From: Locusta migratoria
Lineage: Eukaryota > Arthropoda > Insecta > Orthoptera > Acrididae
Assembly (NCBI GenBank): GCA_026315105.1
Contig: CM048745.1
Span: forward strand, 278,852,247-278,916,246
Length of the DNA stretch: 64,000 nucleotides
Direction of reading: 5' to 3'
Shown: one piece after another, positions 10,251 through 19,615 of the stretch
Layout of the letters: each line of letters opens with the position of its first letter
Position numbering within the stretch: position 1 is the stretch's first letter
The notes under the pieces: generated by a model
The model's input: the letters and a program-made list of their open reading frames with translations, nothing else
Databases searched by the model: none
Told to the model about the DNA's origin: nothing
Position numbers and translations under genes: made by a program

Positions 10251-10443
10251 TTCAAATGTTTGTATAGCTTATGGGACTTAACAACGGGGTCATCAGTCCC
10301 TAAGCTTACAAACTACTGATGAACTAACTAATACTAAGGACGGCACAAATATCCATGCCCGAGGGGAGATTCGAACCCCCGACCGTAGTGGCCGCGCAGA
10401 CCGTGACTGGAGCGCCTCAGTCCCCTCGGCCACCGCGGCCGGC
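10251..10443 (-). repeat. SINE-A copy
   Basis: This is a full-length reverse-strand copy with intact A and B boxes. The TSD is a perfect gaaataagttg (10240-10250 and 10444-10454). Confidence 0.96.
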
Positions 10444-10607
10444 GAAATAAGTTGAAAAATATTTTTCAACAAGCCAGTATTTCTAAAACGTGCTTTACCG
10501 CTTCACATACATTTTGAACATTGTTCACTTAGCGCACTCCATTGACTTTCGTTGTATGGCAAGCAAGGAAGCTTTCCTCAGCAGCAAGACGCTTACTTCA
10601 TCATTTG

Positions 10608-10810
10608 CGGCCGCGGCGGAGTGGCCAGGCGCATTGAGGCGCTATGCTCCGATGCGCGAGGCCGTTCCCCGTCGTGGGTTCGAATCCCCCCCCCCCCCCA
10701 GGGCATGGATGTTTGTGCTGTCTTTAGTATAAGTTAGTTCATAAGTGATGCGTAAGTTTAGGGACTGATGACCCCGCAGCTAAGTCCTCTGAGCTTAACA
10801 AACATTTGAA
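10608..10810 (+). repeat. SINE-A copy with alternative head
   Basis: The head reads CGGCCGCGGCGGAGTGGCC and the central region (CTCCGATGCGCGAGGCCG) differs from typical SINE-A but matches the copy at 52042, so these two form a subfamily. A run of C follows the B box. The TSD is catcatttg (10599-10607 and 10811-10819). Confidence 0.93.
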
Positions 10811-10819
10811 CATCATTTG

Positions 10820-12050
10820 TGATGACACCACTCTCACGATTTGCAACAAAAGATATCATAATTTACGACGAAGTTTTGCTCTACAGAGCTTGGCCGTGTT
10901 GCACAACATCAAACCGACCTTCACTGTCGATCGAAAAAGTACTTCTATTGCACCTGAAAATAATTTCTCGCTTTGCTGTTGTATTTTAGGGAATGAGTAC
11001 TCGCGTCAATTTTATCATTAAAAATAACATAAGTTGATAAATATTTTATGTGAAAAAGTAACGTAACTGGTGACTCTTAATAGTTTAAAATGTCAGATCT
11101 AGATGATAATGACCTGAAGCAAAAACTAATGTACAACTACTCGTCATATGAAAGAATCACATAGTACCAATAAAGAACATCATAAATCATTCTTCGTGCT
11201 TTAATCAAAAAGTGTACATCTTTATCCTTTGGCTGAGATAAATATCGAGTTCTCTGTTTTATTGTGATACTTAAAAACACATCGGTTCAAAAATATGGTC
11301 TAGTTAACAAAACCGGGACAAAATACGTCTCCATGTCGCGACAATGGGACATCAGAATAAGGGACGATCCCGTAAAAAACGGAACGTCTGGTCACCCCAC
11401 AGTGGAGCTAACGGGCTGTGCCCTAGCGGTCAGCGAGTCAGCTACGAGATTGCGGCCTACTCTGTGTGACGTCAGGCGAGAGCGCCAGTACTTTTATTTT
11501 CAGCGGTGGTGTCAGACGTTCAGTATTTATTGTGCAGTACTCGGTATTCGCCGTCTGAAATCGATACAGTATTGACGATCTGCGCAATTTATTGAAGGAG
11601 AGTACTCTTTTTAATAAGCAAAAATGTTTATTTTTACATACGGAAGTTATCAGAACTAGCAAATACAATCGTAACAGCTGCCCCGTGAAAATGGATGTCT
11701 CTTTTTTCCTTATAATAGTTGTTACAATGCGAACATAAGATATCTGATGTAATGGAACATCCCTCCGCCCAGCTTTACCGCAGCGATCGTTGAGGTAGTG
11801 AAGTTGAAGTGAAGCACAGGCGAGACGGACTCGCATATACCGACGGCGGTAACGGCTGCTTGAATTTCAGATAAATGCGAAGTGAAAAAGACTAAATCGG
11901 GTGTACCCAGATATAAACTGTGGCTACAAACGTTACTTGTGATTTTGATAATAAGAAACGTTAATTGTGGCATACTTACGAAAAACGGTACATAGAAGCT
12001 TCTAGATAGCACAAGCACAATCAAGCCACTAATGATAAACGAAAACTAGA
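10820..12050. other. Unassigned DNA
   Basis: This region holds no gene I can support. Frames of about 100 codons at 11264-11575 (plus) and 11438-12024 (minus) overlap each other and have no recognisable motif. Confidence 0.5.
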
Positions 12051-12059
12051 TAAACCAAA

Positions 12060-12760
12060 AACCAATTGCAGACATGACTGTTATGTGTTGAATAAAATGT
12101 GTTAAACAGCACTACTTTCATTGTCACTAACATTTCACTAATTACATATGGAAATATGTGTAGAAAGCTGATTGATCGATTTTGTATTTGTACATTTGTA
12201 AACTGTAAACTTGAAAACTATTATTATAAAATCTAACCGATGTTCGTCCAGAAGCTATGTAAATTTTAGTAAAGTTATTCATTCAATATTTAATTAGATA
12301 ACCACGTCTTAAGGCATTTGATTGTTTGCCAATAGAATAGTACGAAATTACCAAAGAAGGAAGAAAAGAGATGCTATAATTTTGTGTAAATATCATGTGC
12401 TTTGTATTCGCTGTTAAATTACATTGTATGTTTTAATTAACACTAACTTTTGTAATTGTACATCAACATCTGTAATTGTTATAACAATCACCCTACAACA
12501 TTGTAATTGTTAACAATTTATGCGCACTCCAGCGCCACAGGGAGTCTCGGTTGCAGTAGTTAGAGTGACAGTGAGAGTTGACAGTAGTTGCAGTTGAGTT
12601 ACAGTGCAGTTGGAGCGCAGTTTGAGTGACATCTTTGTCAAAGTGTTATGTCATTTGTTTGCCTTTGTAATGTGAGGTTAAAGTCGACGAAATAAACCAC
12701 AAAAATTAAGTCATGTGTCGTGTTGTATAATTTTACGGGAAAATAGAGAAATACATATTC
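12060..12760 (+). other. Possible solo LTR or promoter-like repeat
   Basis: The stretch ends in a region with repeated CAGTTGAGT-like units (12555-12630) and an AATAAACCA polyadenylation-like signal near 12690, followed by TGTGTCGTGTTGT. This layout resembles the R-U5 part of an LTR, but I cannot define both ends or a TSD, and no internal retroviral-type coding region is present. It is a weak suggestion only. Confidence 0.25.
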
Positions 12761-12785
12761 GTGTTAAACTAATCAATAAATAATA

Positions 12786-12990
12786 GCCGGCCGCGGTGGC
12801 CGAGGAGACTGAGGCGCTTCAGTCACGGTCTGCACGGCCACTACGGTCGGGGGTTCGAATCCCCCCTCGGGCATGGATATTTGTGCCGTCCTTAGTTGTA
12901 GGTAGTTCATAAGTAGTTTGTAAGTTTAGGGACTGATGACCCCGTAGTTAAGTCCCTTAAGCTTAACAAACATTTGAACATTTTTTTTTT
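12786..12990 (+). repeat. SINE-A copy
   Basis: This is a full-length plus-strand copy ending in a run of T. The TSD is aataaataata (12775-12785 and 12991-13001). Confidence 0.96.
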
Positions 12991-13337
12991 AATAAATAAT
13001 AAATGAAATGGACAGAAAAAAAGACATGTATACGATAAATTACGCAGTTCACTTGATTTGTAACCAGTTATTGTGTCCTGCAGTGAAATATTTCGTTACA
13101 TAGAACTGCGATATGTTCCCATACAAGAGCAAATTCCCAACTGACGCATCTCGAGCACAAATATAGCACCGCTCTTGGTCTTGTCCGTTTCACACAATAT
13201 ATTGACACAACATAAGGTTCCCCTCTTTACCAGAAACAGGCGTCACAGTGCTTCCGTCCTAGATCCGTCACAGTTAGGGTTGCCAGGTCTCCCGTATTTC
13301 CCGAGTTTTCGTGTATTAGGGCCTTATTTTTTCCAGT

Positions 13338-13495
13338 TTAAAAATGTTCGAATATGTGTAAAGTTATGGGACCTAAACTTAAAAACTACTTAAACTAAAT
13401 TATCCTAATGACAACACACATACACATGCCCGAGGGAGGACTCGAACCTCCGACGGCGAACGGCCGCGCGCACAGCAGCTAGGCGCCTTAGTGAG

Positions 13496-13506
<11 letters not shown>
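13338..13506 (-). repeat. SINE-B copy, with SINE-A inserted in its head
   Basis: This is a reverse-strand SINE-B with B box GGACTCGAACCTCCGACGGCG. The outer TSD is ttattttttccagt (13324-13337), matched by a copy at 13722-13734. A SINE-A was inserted near the tRNA-like end. Confidence 0.85.
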
Positions 13507-13539
<33 letters not shown>

Positions 13540-13709
13540 GGACTTAACTACGGGGTCATCAGTCCCTAAACTTACAAACTACTTATGAACTACTTACAAA
13601 CTAGGACGGCACAAATATCCATGCCCGAGGGGGGATTCGAACCCCCGACCGTAGTGGCCGTGCTGACCGTGACTGCAGCGCCTCAGTCACCTCGGCCACC
13701 GCGGCCGGC
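13507..13709 (-). repeat. SINE-A copy nested in SINE-B
   Basis: This is a full copy whose 3' tail is a long run of T on the plus strand (13507-13536), that is, a poly(A)-like tail. The TSD is catgtattttt (13496-13506 and 13710-13720). Confidence 0.93.
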
Positions 13710-13734
13710 CATGTATTTTTATTATTTTTTTCAG

Positions 13735-14259
13735 TCTCCCGTTTACAGAAAATTTCTGCCGTATTTTATGCTAATATAATATTACCACGTTGTAGTGCAA
13801 TATTTTTTTTCGATTTTTAACGATTCAACTTCTCAGTGACACATCGGACTGTTCAATCGCATCACAGCTTTGTTCCGAAACACTAATGAATCTACTAGTG
13901 GTGAAACGATTTCTGAAAGTATGGGAGAAGAGGAGGAAGGACCTGACTATAGATGGACCGCCGTTCTCCTCTCCCTATGAGCAGAGACTGTGTGAAGGAA
14001 GCATTATCTGAAGTCTACGATGCTGCGTACGAAATACTGTATTTCATGACGGAGAAGTCAGCCAGTGCTATTATCCGCTCTTGAAGGGATAAGACATTGC
14101 TTTCTGCATGCATCAGTTAGAAGTAATAATTTATTACATCGGTGGACTGGTAGAATGCAGCAATTGTATTAATTTTTAATTATATCCTAGGCCTTGGTCT
14201 AAATTAGCAAAGTATATTACGTCTATACAGTAAGCTTTGAGCAAACAATTGTTGCTTTA
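13735..14259. other. Interior of the old TIR element
   Basis: This is non-coding sequence between the SINE pair and the mariner. I find no reading frame with recognisable motifs. Confidence 0.5.
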
Positions 14260-14368
14260 TACGAGGGTAAGTCAATTATTATCCGCAATTTAGTTATATT
14301 TGTTGTTATATCTTTGCAATTTTCAAGCTGCTACGTTAGTTTCGTTGTTGCTGCCGTGCTGTTAATCA

Positions 14369-15665
14369 TGGCTGCTCCGCTGTATATTTGCACCAAAGAA
14401 GAGCAACGTTCAGTGATAACGTTTTTCGTGGGCGGGGGGTGTATCAGGAGCCGAAATTCATAGAAGACTTTCAGTACAGTACGGGAGCAGTGTTTTGCCA
14501 CAACGAAGTGTGTACGAGTGGATTGAAAAATTCCGAAATGGTCGCACGAGTGTTAAGCACGATGAAGGAGCCGGACGACCGTTTACCGCCACAATTGAAG
14601 AAACCATTCAGCGATCACGTGAAATGATTCTCTTATACAGACGATTAACTATTGATGAAGTGGCTCATCGTCTTGAAATTAGTCTTGGTTCTGCCTACGA
14701 AATTATTCACAACAGACTTGTGTTTCGTAAAGTTTGCGCAAGATGGGTCCCAAAACAACTCACACAGTTGCATAAGCAAACGCGCCTCGACATCTGGGAA
14801 AAATAAATAAATAAATAAAATAAATTATATCGCTATGGTAACGATGGGGACAACTTCTTAGACATAATCATTACTGGTGACGAAACATGGATCCATCATT
14901 ACGTGCCGGAGAGTAAACGGCAGAGTATGGAATGGAAACATCCAAATTCGCCGTGCAAGAAAAAGTTCAAGCCGGCCGCGGTGGCCGAGGGGACTGCGGC
15001 GCTTCAGTCACGGTCTCCACGGCCACTACGGTCGGGGGTTCGAATCCCCCCTCGGGCAAGGATATTTGTGCCGTCCTTAGTATTAGCTAGTTCATAAGTA
15101 GTTTGTAAGTTTAGGGACTGATGACCCCGTAGTTAAGTCCCATAAGCTCCACAAACATTTGAACATTTGAAAAAGTTCAATACCCAACCGTCCGCAGGAA
15201 AACTGATGCTTACGGTTTTTTGGGATGCACGAGGTCCTGTACTGGAACATTATGGTGAAAGGGGCACAACAATAAACAGTATACGTTACAGTGAGATGCT
15301 TACTGACAGGCTAAAGCCTGCAATTCGAAGCAAACGCCAAGGATTGCTGTCAGAAGGTGTTGTGTCGTTGCACGACAACGCCCGTCCGCATACTGCTGTC
15401 CTCACTGCTGAAACGCTCCAGAAACTCAAATTCGAAGTACTGGATTATCCTCCATATAGTCCCGATCTTGCCCCTTCTGACTATCACTTGTTTGGTCCAC
15501 TCAAAGAGGCATTAAGTGGCCGTAGATTTGACTCGGACAAAGCAGTGAAGGAAGCGGTGCATTCCTGGCTCGCAGCTCAACCGAAAACTTTTTTATGAGG
15601 GCATAAGGAAGCTTGTAGAGCGATGGACGAAGTGCATTGAAAAGCAAGGAGACTATGTCGAAAAA
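14369..15665 (+). pseudogene. mariner transposase pseudogene
   Basis: The transposase would cut and paste the element. The ATG at 14369 starts MAAPLYICTKEEQRSV. After a frameshift near 14440 the DNA-binding part reads VYEWIEKFRNGRTSV and then LTIDEVAHRLEIS, followed by KVCARWVPKQLT. A stop and an ATAA-repeat insertion occur near 14805-14830. The catalytic part has GDETWIHHY (first Asp), a SINE insertion at 14971-15168, HDNARPHTA (second Asp) and PPYSPDLAPSDYHLFG (third Asp), so the mariner D,D34D order is intact in sequence. A one-base deletion near 15590 shifts the end, which should read IRKLVERWTKCIEKQGDYVEK up to about 15665. At least three lesions make it dead. Confidence 0.94.
14971..15168 (+). 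repeat. SINE-A copy inside mariner
   Basis: This is a full-length plus-strand SINE-A inserted in the transposase between the first and second catalytic Asp. The TSD is a perfect gaaaaagttcaa (14959-14970 and 15169-15180). Confidence 0.97.
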
Positions 15666-15909
15666 TGATGTTCTTGTAAGTTTCGTATTTTATTACAATA
15701 AAATTTTATAACCACTTTGCGGAGAATAATCGACTTACCCTCGTATTTACCCTACACATGTTTTGTAGAAGTTACGTCATCATCAGTGGGATTTTCTTTG
15801 TTATCATAAAATGACATTTTGTATTTCATGTTGATGAGTGACATGTGCAGTTCAACTGTAAGTATTGTCTTCCAGTATGTCAGTTTTGTAGTTTTCGTGA
15901 ATTCACACT

Positions 15910-16020
15910 TGTTCAAATATTTTTAAATCTACGGGACTTAATGTCTTTGGTTATTAGTCCGTAGGCTTGCAAACCACTTAAACTAAGTTAAACTAATCTA
16001 AGGTCAACACACACACACAC

Positions 16021-16070
<50 letters not shown>

Positions 16071-16190
16071 GCGCGCGCGCGCGCACACACACACGCACAC
16101 ACATGCCCGAAGGTGGACTCGAACCTCCGACGGCGAGCAACCGCGCGCTCCGCAGCAAGGTGCCTTAGAACTCTCGTCCACTAACCGCGG
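15910..16190 (-). repeat. SINE-B copy with expanded CA/GC tract
   Basis: This is a reverse-strand SINE-B with B box GGACTCGAACCTCCGACGGCG. The short CA tract normal for this family has grown to about 95 bases of alternating AC, GC and AC (16008-16102). Alternating purine-pyrimidine of this length could adopt Z-DNA. Confidence 0.88.
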
Positions 16191-16270
16191 CAATTTCAGA
16201 TTTACTCTGACAGAAAAATATTTGTTGCATGAGTGTTATTCATTGCAGGCAACACGCAGAATCGAGTTAT

Positions 16271-16433
16271 GTTCAAATGTTCAAATGTCTGTAAATCTAT
16301 CGGACCAACCTTCGTGGTCATCAGTCCGTAGCTTACAAACTACTTAAACCTAGGTAAACTAACCTACGGACAACACACACACCCATGCCCCAGGGAGGAC
16401 TCGAACCTCCACGGCGAGCAACCTCGCGCTCCG
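16271..16433 (-). repeat. SINE-D copy, head truncated
   Basis: This is a reverse-strand copy of a third tRNA-headed SINE (body CCTAGGTAAACTAACCTA). It stops just before the A box. The TSD is a perfect aatcgagttat (16260-16270 and 16434-16444). Confidence 0.93.
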
Positions 16434-16649
16434 AATCGAGTTATCCTCTCTAAGTAAGATCCTACTGTAGAATCAATTCGTAAAGAAGCAGATCTTTTTT
16501 CTAGAATTTCTCAAAAATACTCACTACATCTTGTTAATTTAACTATAGTATACAGCTAACTTGTTAGTAGAACTGTGCATGCTGGTAAGCTGTTTCATTG
16601 TTTGTCCGAGAGGCACATGGAATACAAAATTTAATTTTTAGATAATAAA

Positions 16650-16808
16650 GAAAATCCCATTGATGATGGAGAAACATCTCTGAAACATGTAAGATATGCA
16701 CATATGCACTTCGCGTTGATTCCACTTCCAGCATGTATATTTATTAAGCAACAGTACAAAAATAGACCAGAAGAAGGGCACTCAAGCGCCCGAAACCGGT
16801 CGTTAAAG
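16650..16808 (+). other. Repeat remnant with two hammerhead-like motifs
   Basis: Two motifs of the same layout lie about 115 bases apart. The first reads TGATGATGGAG, a loop, CTCTGAAACATGT (about 16660-16693). The second, at 16774-16808, reads GACCAGAAGA, a stem AGGGC pairing with GCCC, GAAA, then CCGGTC followed by GTT, which can pair with GAC before the core. The second has A instead of U at core position 4, so self-cleavage is doubtful. The sequence resembles the arm of the palindrome at 31985-32446. Confidence 0.4.
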
Positions 16809-17394
16809 TTAAAAATAAATAACCACAAGCAACTGGTTGTTGCGTTTCATTAATTTATAATCTGAACAGTTGCTGAAATGGATAAAATACTTCGAACATG
16901 TAAAAGTAAATAAAATGCAACATTTGTGTTTGCTCAAGGCAGAAGCACATATTTTTACTAACATGAAATAAAAGCTTCAACCACAAAATGATTATATTAA
17001 GTCCTCCTAAAAGTGCAACATGTCACTAGTGTCATTAGGGTCTATTTTGCTCACCATTTTCTAAATCTCCCGAATTCTGAGTTTGAAAGCTGGCAACCCT
17101 TGTCGCAATCCTGCGCGCTTCAGATGTTTATTAACTCTAATGGCCGCTTCTACGCAATCGTTGACGACAAAAATGTGTGTCGAACAGTGCAGTCTGCTCC
17201 GCTAAAAATAAGCCACAGGAAAAGACGTGGCGAATTGTCAGTGTCGATACGTTAATATCTGTCTGTCTGTTGTCTGCTTCATCTCGCACACGGAAAAGTG
17301 CCAGTACCTATTATTCGAAATCTGAAGAAGGAAAAAAAAAATAGAAGCTTAGAGTTTCGAAACCTAAGACGCGCAATTACGTAACATTAAAGAG

Positions 17395-17545
17395 AAACGC
17401 CAAGAGGGCAATTTTTTTATTTTTTATTTTGTGCTAGACGACTTGTTTCGACACTCGATTTCGACATCCTTCAGTGTTGAAACCGGTCATCTTGCATTAA
17501 AAATAAAAATTACTATCTTGGCATTTCTTTTTATATTAATAAAAT
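17395..17545. repeat. Small foldback element
   Basis: This is an imperfect palindrome of about 150 bases. The outer arms are AACGCCAAGAGGGCAATTTT and its partner AAAATTACTATCTTGGCATT. The inner arms are GCTAGACGACTTGTTTCGACAC and its inverted partner at 17478-17500. Both inner arms contain a GAAAC-two bases-GTC motif when read towards the end, as in the larger palindromes of this window. Confidence 0.7.
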
Positions 17546-18432
17546 AAGATCGCTTCTTACGATGAGTAAATTAAGTTACGTAACATTATTAAATATCTCA
17601 CAAGGAGACATCGTGCATATCGGAATTTTCTTATATTTATGGTACTTCAAGTACAAAACCCAAATAGCATACAAACTCATCCGATACAACTCTAAAAAAA
17701 ATCTCGTGAAAATCGAATTTGTAGTTTCTTTGGGACATTTAATACGTGTAAAATTAGAACAGTTTCCCCACAGTTAATCAAGAAATCGTAGCACTGATGG
17801 TATGAATCTCGTTATTCCCTTTTTTATTATTTATTTATTTTCTTTTTTGCTTCGTTGCGTGGAATATCTACACCATTTAAATATAAAAATCATCAAATAT
17901 ATCGTGACTAACATATAGCTAAAAGTAATTTTTTACGAAAAATATACGTCACATATGTTGCTAATAATTATGGTTTGAATTAAATATAAGATTTTTTTTA
18001 GCAACACTAAAAAACTGTTTACAAAGTGAAGAAGGCAAGGCAACCGTCGTCAATTAATAGTGAAATGCACACTGTAAAAAGTGATATTTGCGATGATTTT
18101 TTAAAAATGACACAAGTATATTAACGAACTTTAATTAAATAGTGAAAAATAAAGAATGAAGAAAAGTACATCCTTCGTCAACAATTAATATTACACTTGT
18201 GTTAATCACCATAATCCGATGCATTTAAAATTTTAATGGTGAACAAGGCGAAGAAAATAAAGGTAAATGCTAAACAGATAAATTCAGATAGTTGAGAAAA
18301 AGACACGAGGCTACTTCCTTGAGGTCAGTATCAGCACGTCCCGTCAGTAAATGGACGGAAGCAGAGGTGCCAACCCCCCTTCCCCTCCCCATCACATACA
18401 CACACAACCACACCCAAGATATTCGGTCCTAG
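17546..18432. other. AT-rich unassigned DNA
   Basis: A 71-codon frame at 17562-17777 has no recognisable motif. The remainder is very AT-rich without features I can name. Confidence 0.6.
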
Positions 18433-18640
18433 AAAATGTTCAGATGTTTGTAAATCTATCGGACCAAACTGCGTGGTCATCAGTCCGTAGCGAACAAACT
18501 ACTTAAACCTAGGTAAACTAACCTACGGACAGACACACACACACACCCATGCCCCAGGGAGGACTCGAACCTCCACGGCGAGCAACCGCGCTCTCCGCAG
18601 CGAGACGCTTTAGACCACTAGGCTACTCCACCGCTGCTAC
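18433..18640 (-). repeat. SINE-D copy
   Basis: This is a full-length reverse-strand SINE-D with head CTAGGCTACTCCACCGC and B box GGACTCGAACCTCCACGGCG. The short repeated flank is tcctag (18427-18432 and 18641-18646). Confidence 0.92.
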
Positions 18641-18646
18641 TCCTAG

Positions 18647-19093
18647 ATTCCTATTTTATTACCTAATAAATACGGTTTTGCCATTTAATATTGAAATTAA
18701 ATATATTTTATTTCACGTTTCGTATATTGTTTTATAAGCCCCCCCCCCCGCCCCCCAGGCTGGCCTAAAGTACCAATTGTTCAATCCCCCCCTCCACACC
18801 GGAAATTTCAGTGGCATAGTTTGCGTCATGAACACCTCCCCCCCACCCCCTCTATGGGCACCTCTGACGGAAGACAGAAAACAGACTCACTCATCGAAAA
18901 TGAAAAAGACTGCTGGAGAAAACAAGTAAGATGAAACAGGCTGAAAACACGGTGATCCTTGAGGGACCGAAACGAACCCAAATAAATAAATTAACAAGGA
19001 TTGGCGGGATTCGAACTATCGACCCAAAAACTCTCTTGCTCAAGCTTGATTCCATGGTGGAAACTTGTGCTCAACGACTGTAATTTGATTTGC
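18647..19093. other. Unassigned DNA with C-rich runs
   Basis: Several poly(C) tracts occur at 18740-18850. A GCGGGATTCGAAC box at 19006-19020 could be the B-box remnant of a tRNA-derived SINE, but I cannot follow it further. Confidence 0.45.
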
Positions 19094-19615
19094 AGAATTT
19101 TTTTCAGCAATAAGTCCGTAAGTATTATTTATTCACAAATCTAGATTTCGAACACTGTGTGGCAGTGACGTAACTAGGACTTGGCTTTGGGGGGGGGGGG
19201 GGGGAGTAGATCTGCTTGACGAGCAAAATTTTAGTCAGTTTCCAGACAGACTACCATCTACCACTTCCGTTGAAGAAACTAATTCACTCCCATCCAATGA
19301 AAGATTATGGTAAAACACCCCAAGTTTTCAATCTTTACTTTTACCAGATTGCTGTCATACGATTTCTTTCTTTTTTTTTTCGGCTTCTGGGGGGAGGGGG
19401 TTTCTATTCCCCTCATCCCCCCCCCCCATAGTTACGCCACTGCTGTGTGGTATTACCAATACTTAAAATAAAACGACGAAAACACGTAAAACTTGGAGTT
19501 CGAAATGTTTTACGTGTTTTAATCGTTGTATTTTAAGCATTGGTAATACCACACAGTGGTCGAAATCTAGATCTGTGAATAAATAATACTTACGACTGAT
19601 TGCTGAAAAAAATTC
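19094..19615. repeat. Foldback palindrome split by a hAT MITE
   Basis: The left arm (19094-19162 continued at 19451-19491) is the inverted complement of the right arm (about 19507-19615), with a loop of about 15 bases. Outer arm sequences are AGAATTTTTTTCAGCAATAA and TTGCTGAAAAAAATTCT. The left arm alone contains a MITE at 19163-19442, whose TSD ctgtgtgg is single (as cTGTGTGG, complement CCACACAG) in the right arm. Confidence 0.85.
19163..19442. mobile_element. hAT-type MITE, copy 1
   Basis: This 280-base element has inverted ends CAGTGACGTAACTAGG and ATAGTTACGCCACTG and a perfect 8-base TSD, ctgtgtgg (19155-19162 and 19443-19450). An 8-base TSD with CAGTG ends indicates the hAT superfamily. 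It has long G and C runs just inside both ends and no coding capacity. The copy at 21745 is in the opposite orientation. Confidence 0.92.

Larger units (their letters stand above)
14262..15743 (+). mobile_element. mariner-family DNA transposon (inactive)
   Basis: The 27-base inverted ends (left 14262-14288, right 15717-15743) agree at all but two positions and begin CGAGGGTAAGTC. A TA lies at each edge (14260-14261, 15744-15745), as expected for Tc1/mariner. Without the nested SINE and its TSD the element is about 1.27 kb, the usual mariner length. It encodes one transposase, which is broken by frameshifts and a SINE. Confidence 0.96.
13275..17101. mobile_element. Old hAT-like TIR element, heavily interrupted
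   Basis: Both ends carry inverted TAGGGTTGCCAG-like termini, followed inside by a CTCCCG motif (13276-13300 and 17066-17101). Flanks of eight bases, gtcacagt and gtcgcaat, match at six positions, which would suit a decayed hAT TSD. The interior is non-coding and has taken in a SINE-B with a nested SINE-A, a mariner with a nested SINE-A, another SINE-B and a SINE-D. Without these, the element would be roughly 1.5 kb. A similar element lies at 58420-60238. Confidence 0.5.

Noticed and set aside
11264..12024. Overlapping frames of about 100-130 codons on both strands
   Set aside because: They show no motif, no homology that I recognise and no splice pattern that supports either strand.
12060..12760. 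Solo LTR
   Set aside because: Only the polyadenylation-like end is suggestive; neither TG/CA ends nor a TSD could be fixed, so it is kept as a weak suggestion and not as a called LTR.
15993..16193. Cys/Val/Arg-rich reading frame at the AC/GC tract
   Set aside because: It is a by-product of the alternating dinucleotide tract in SINE-B.
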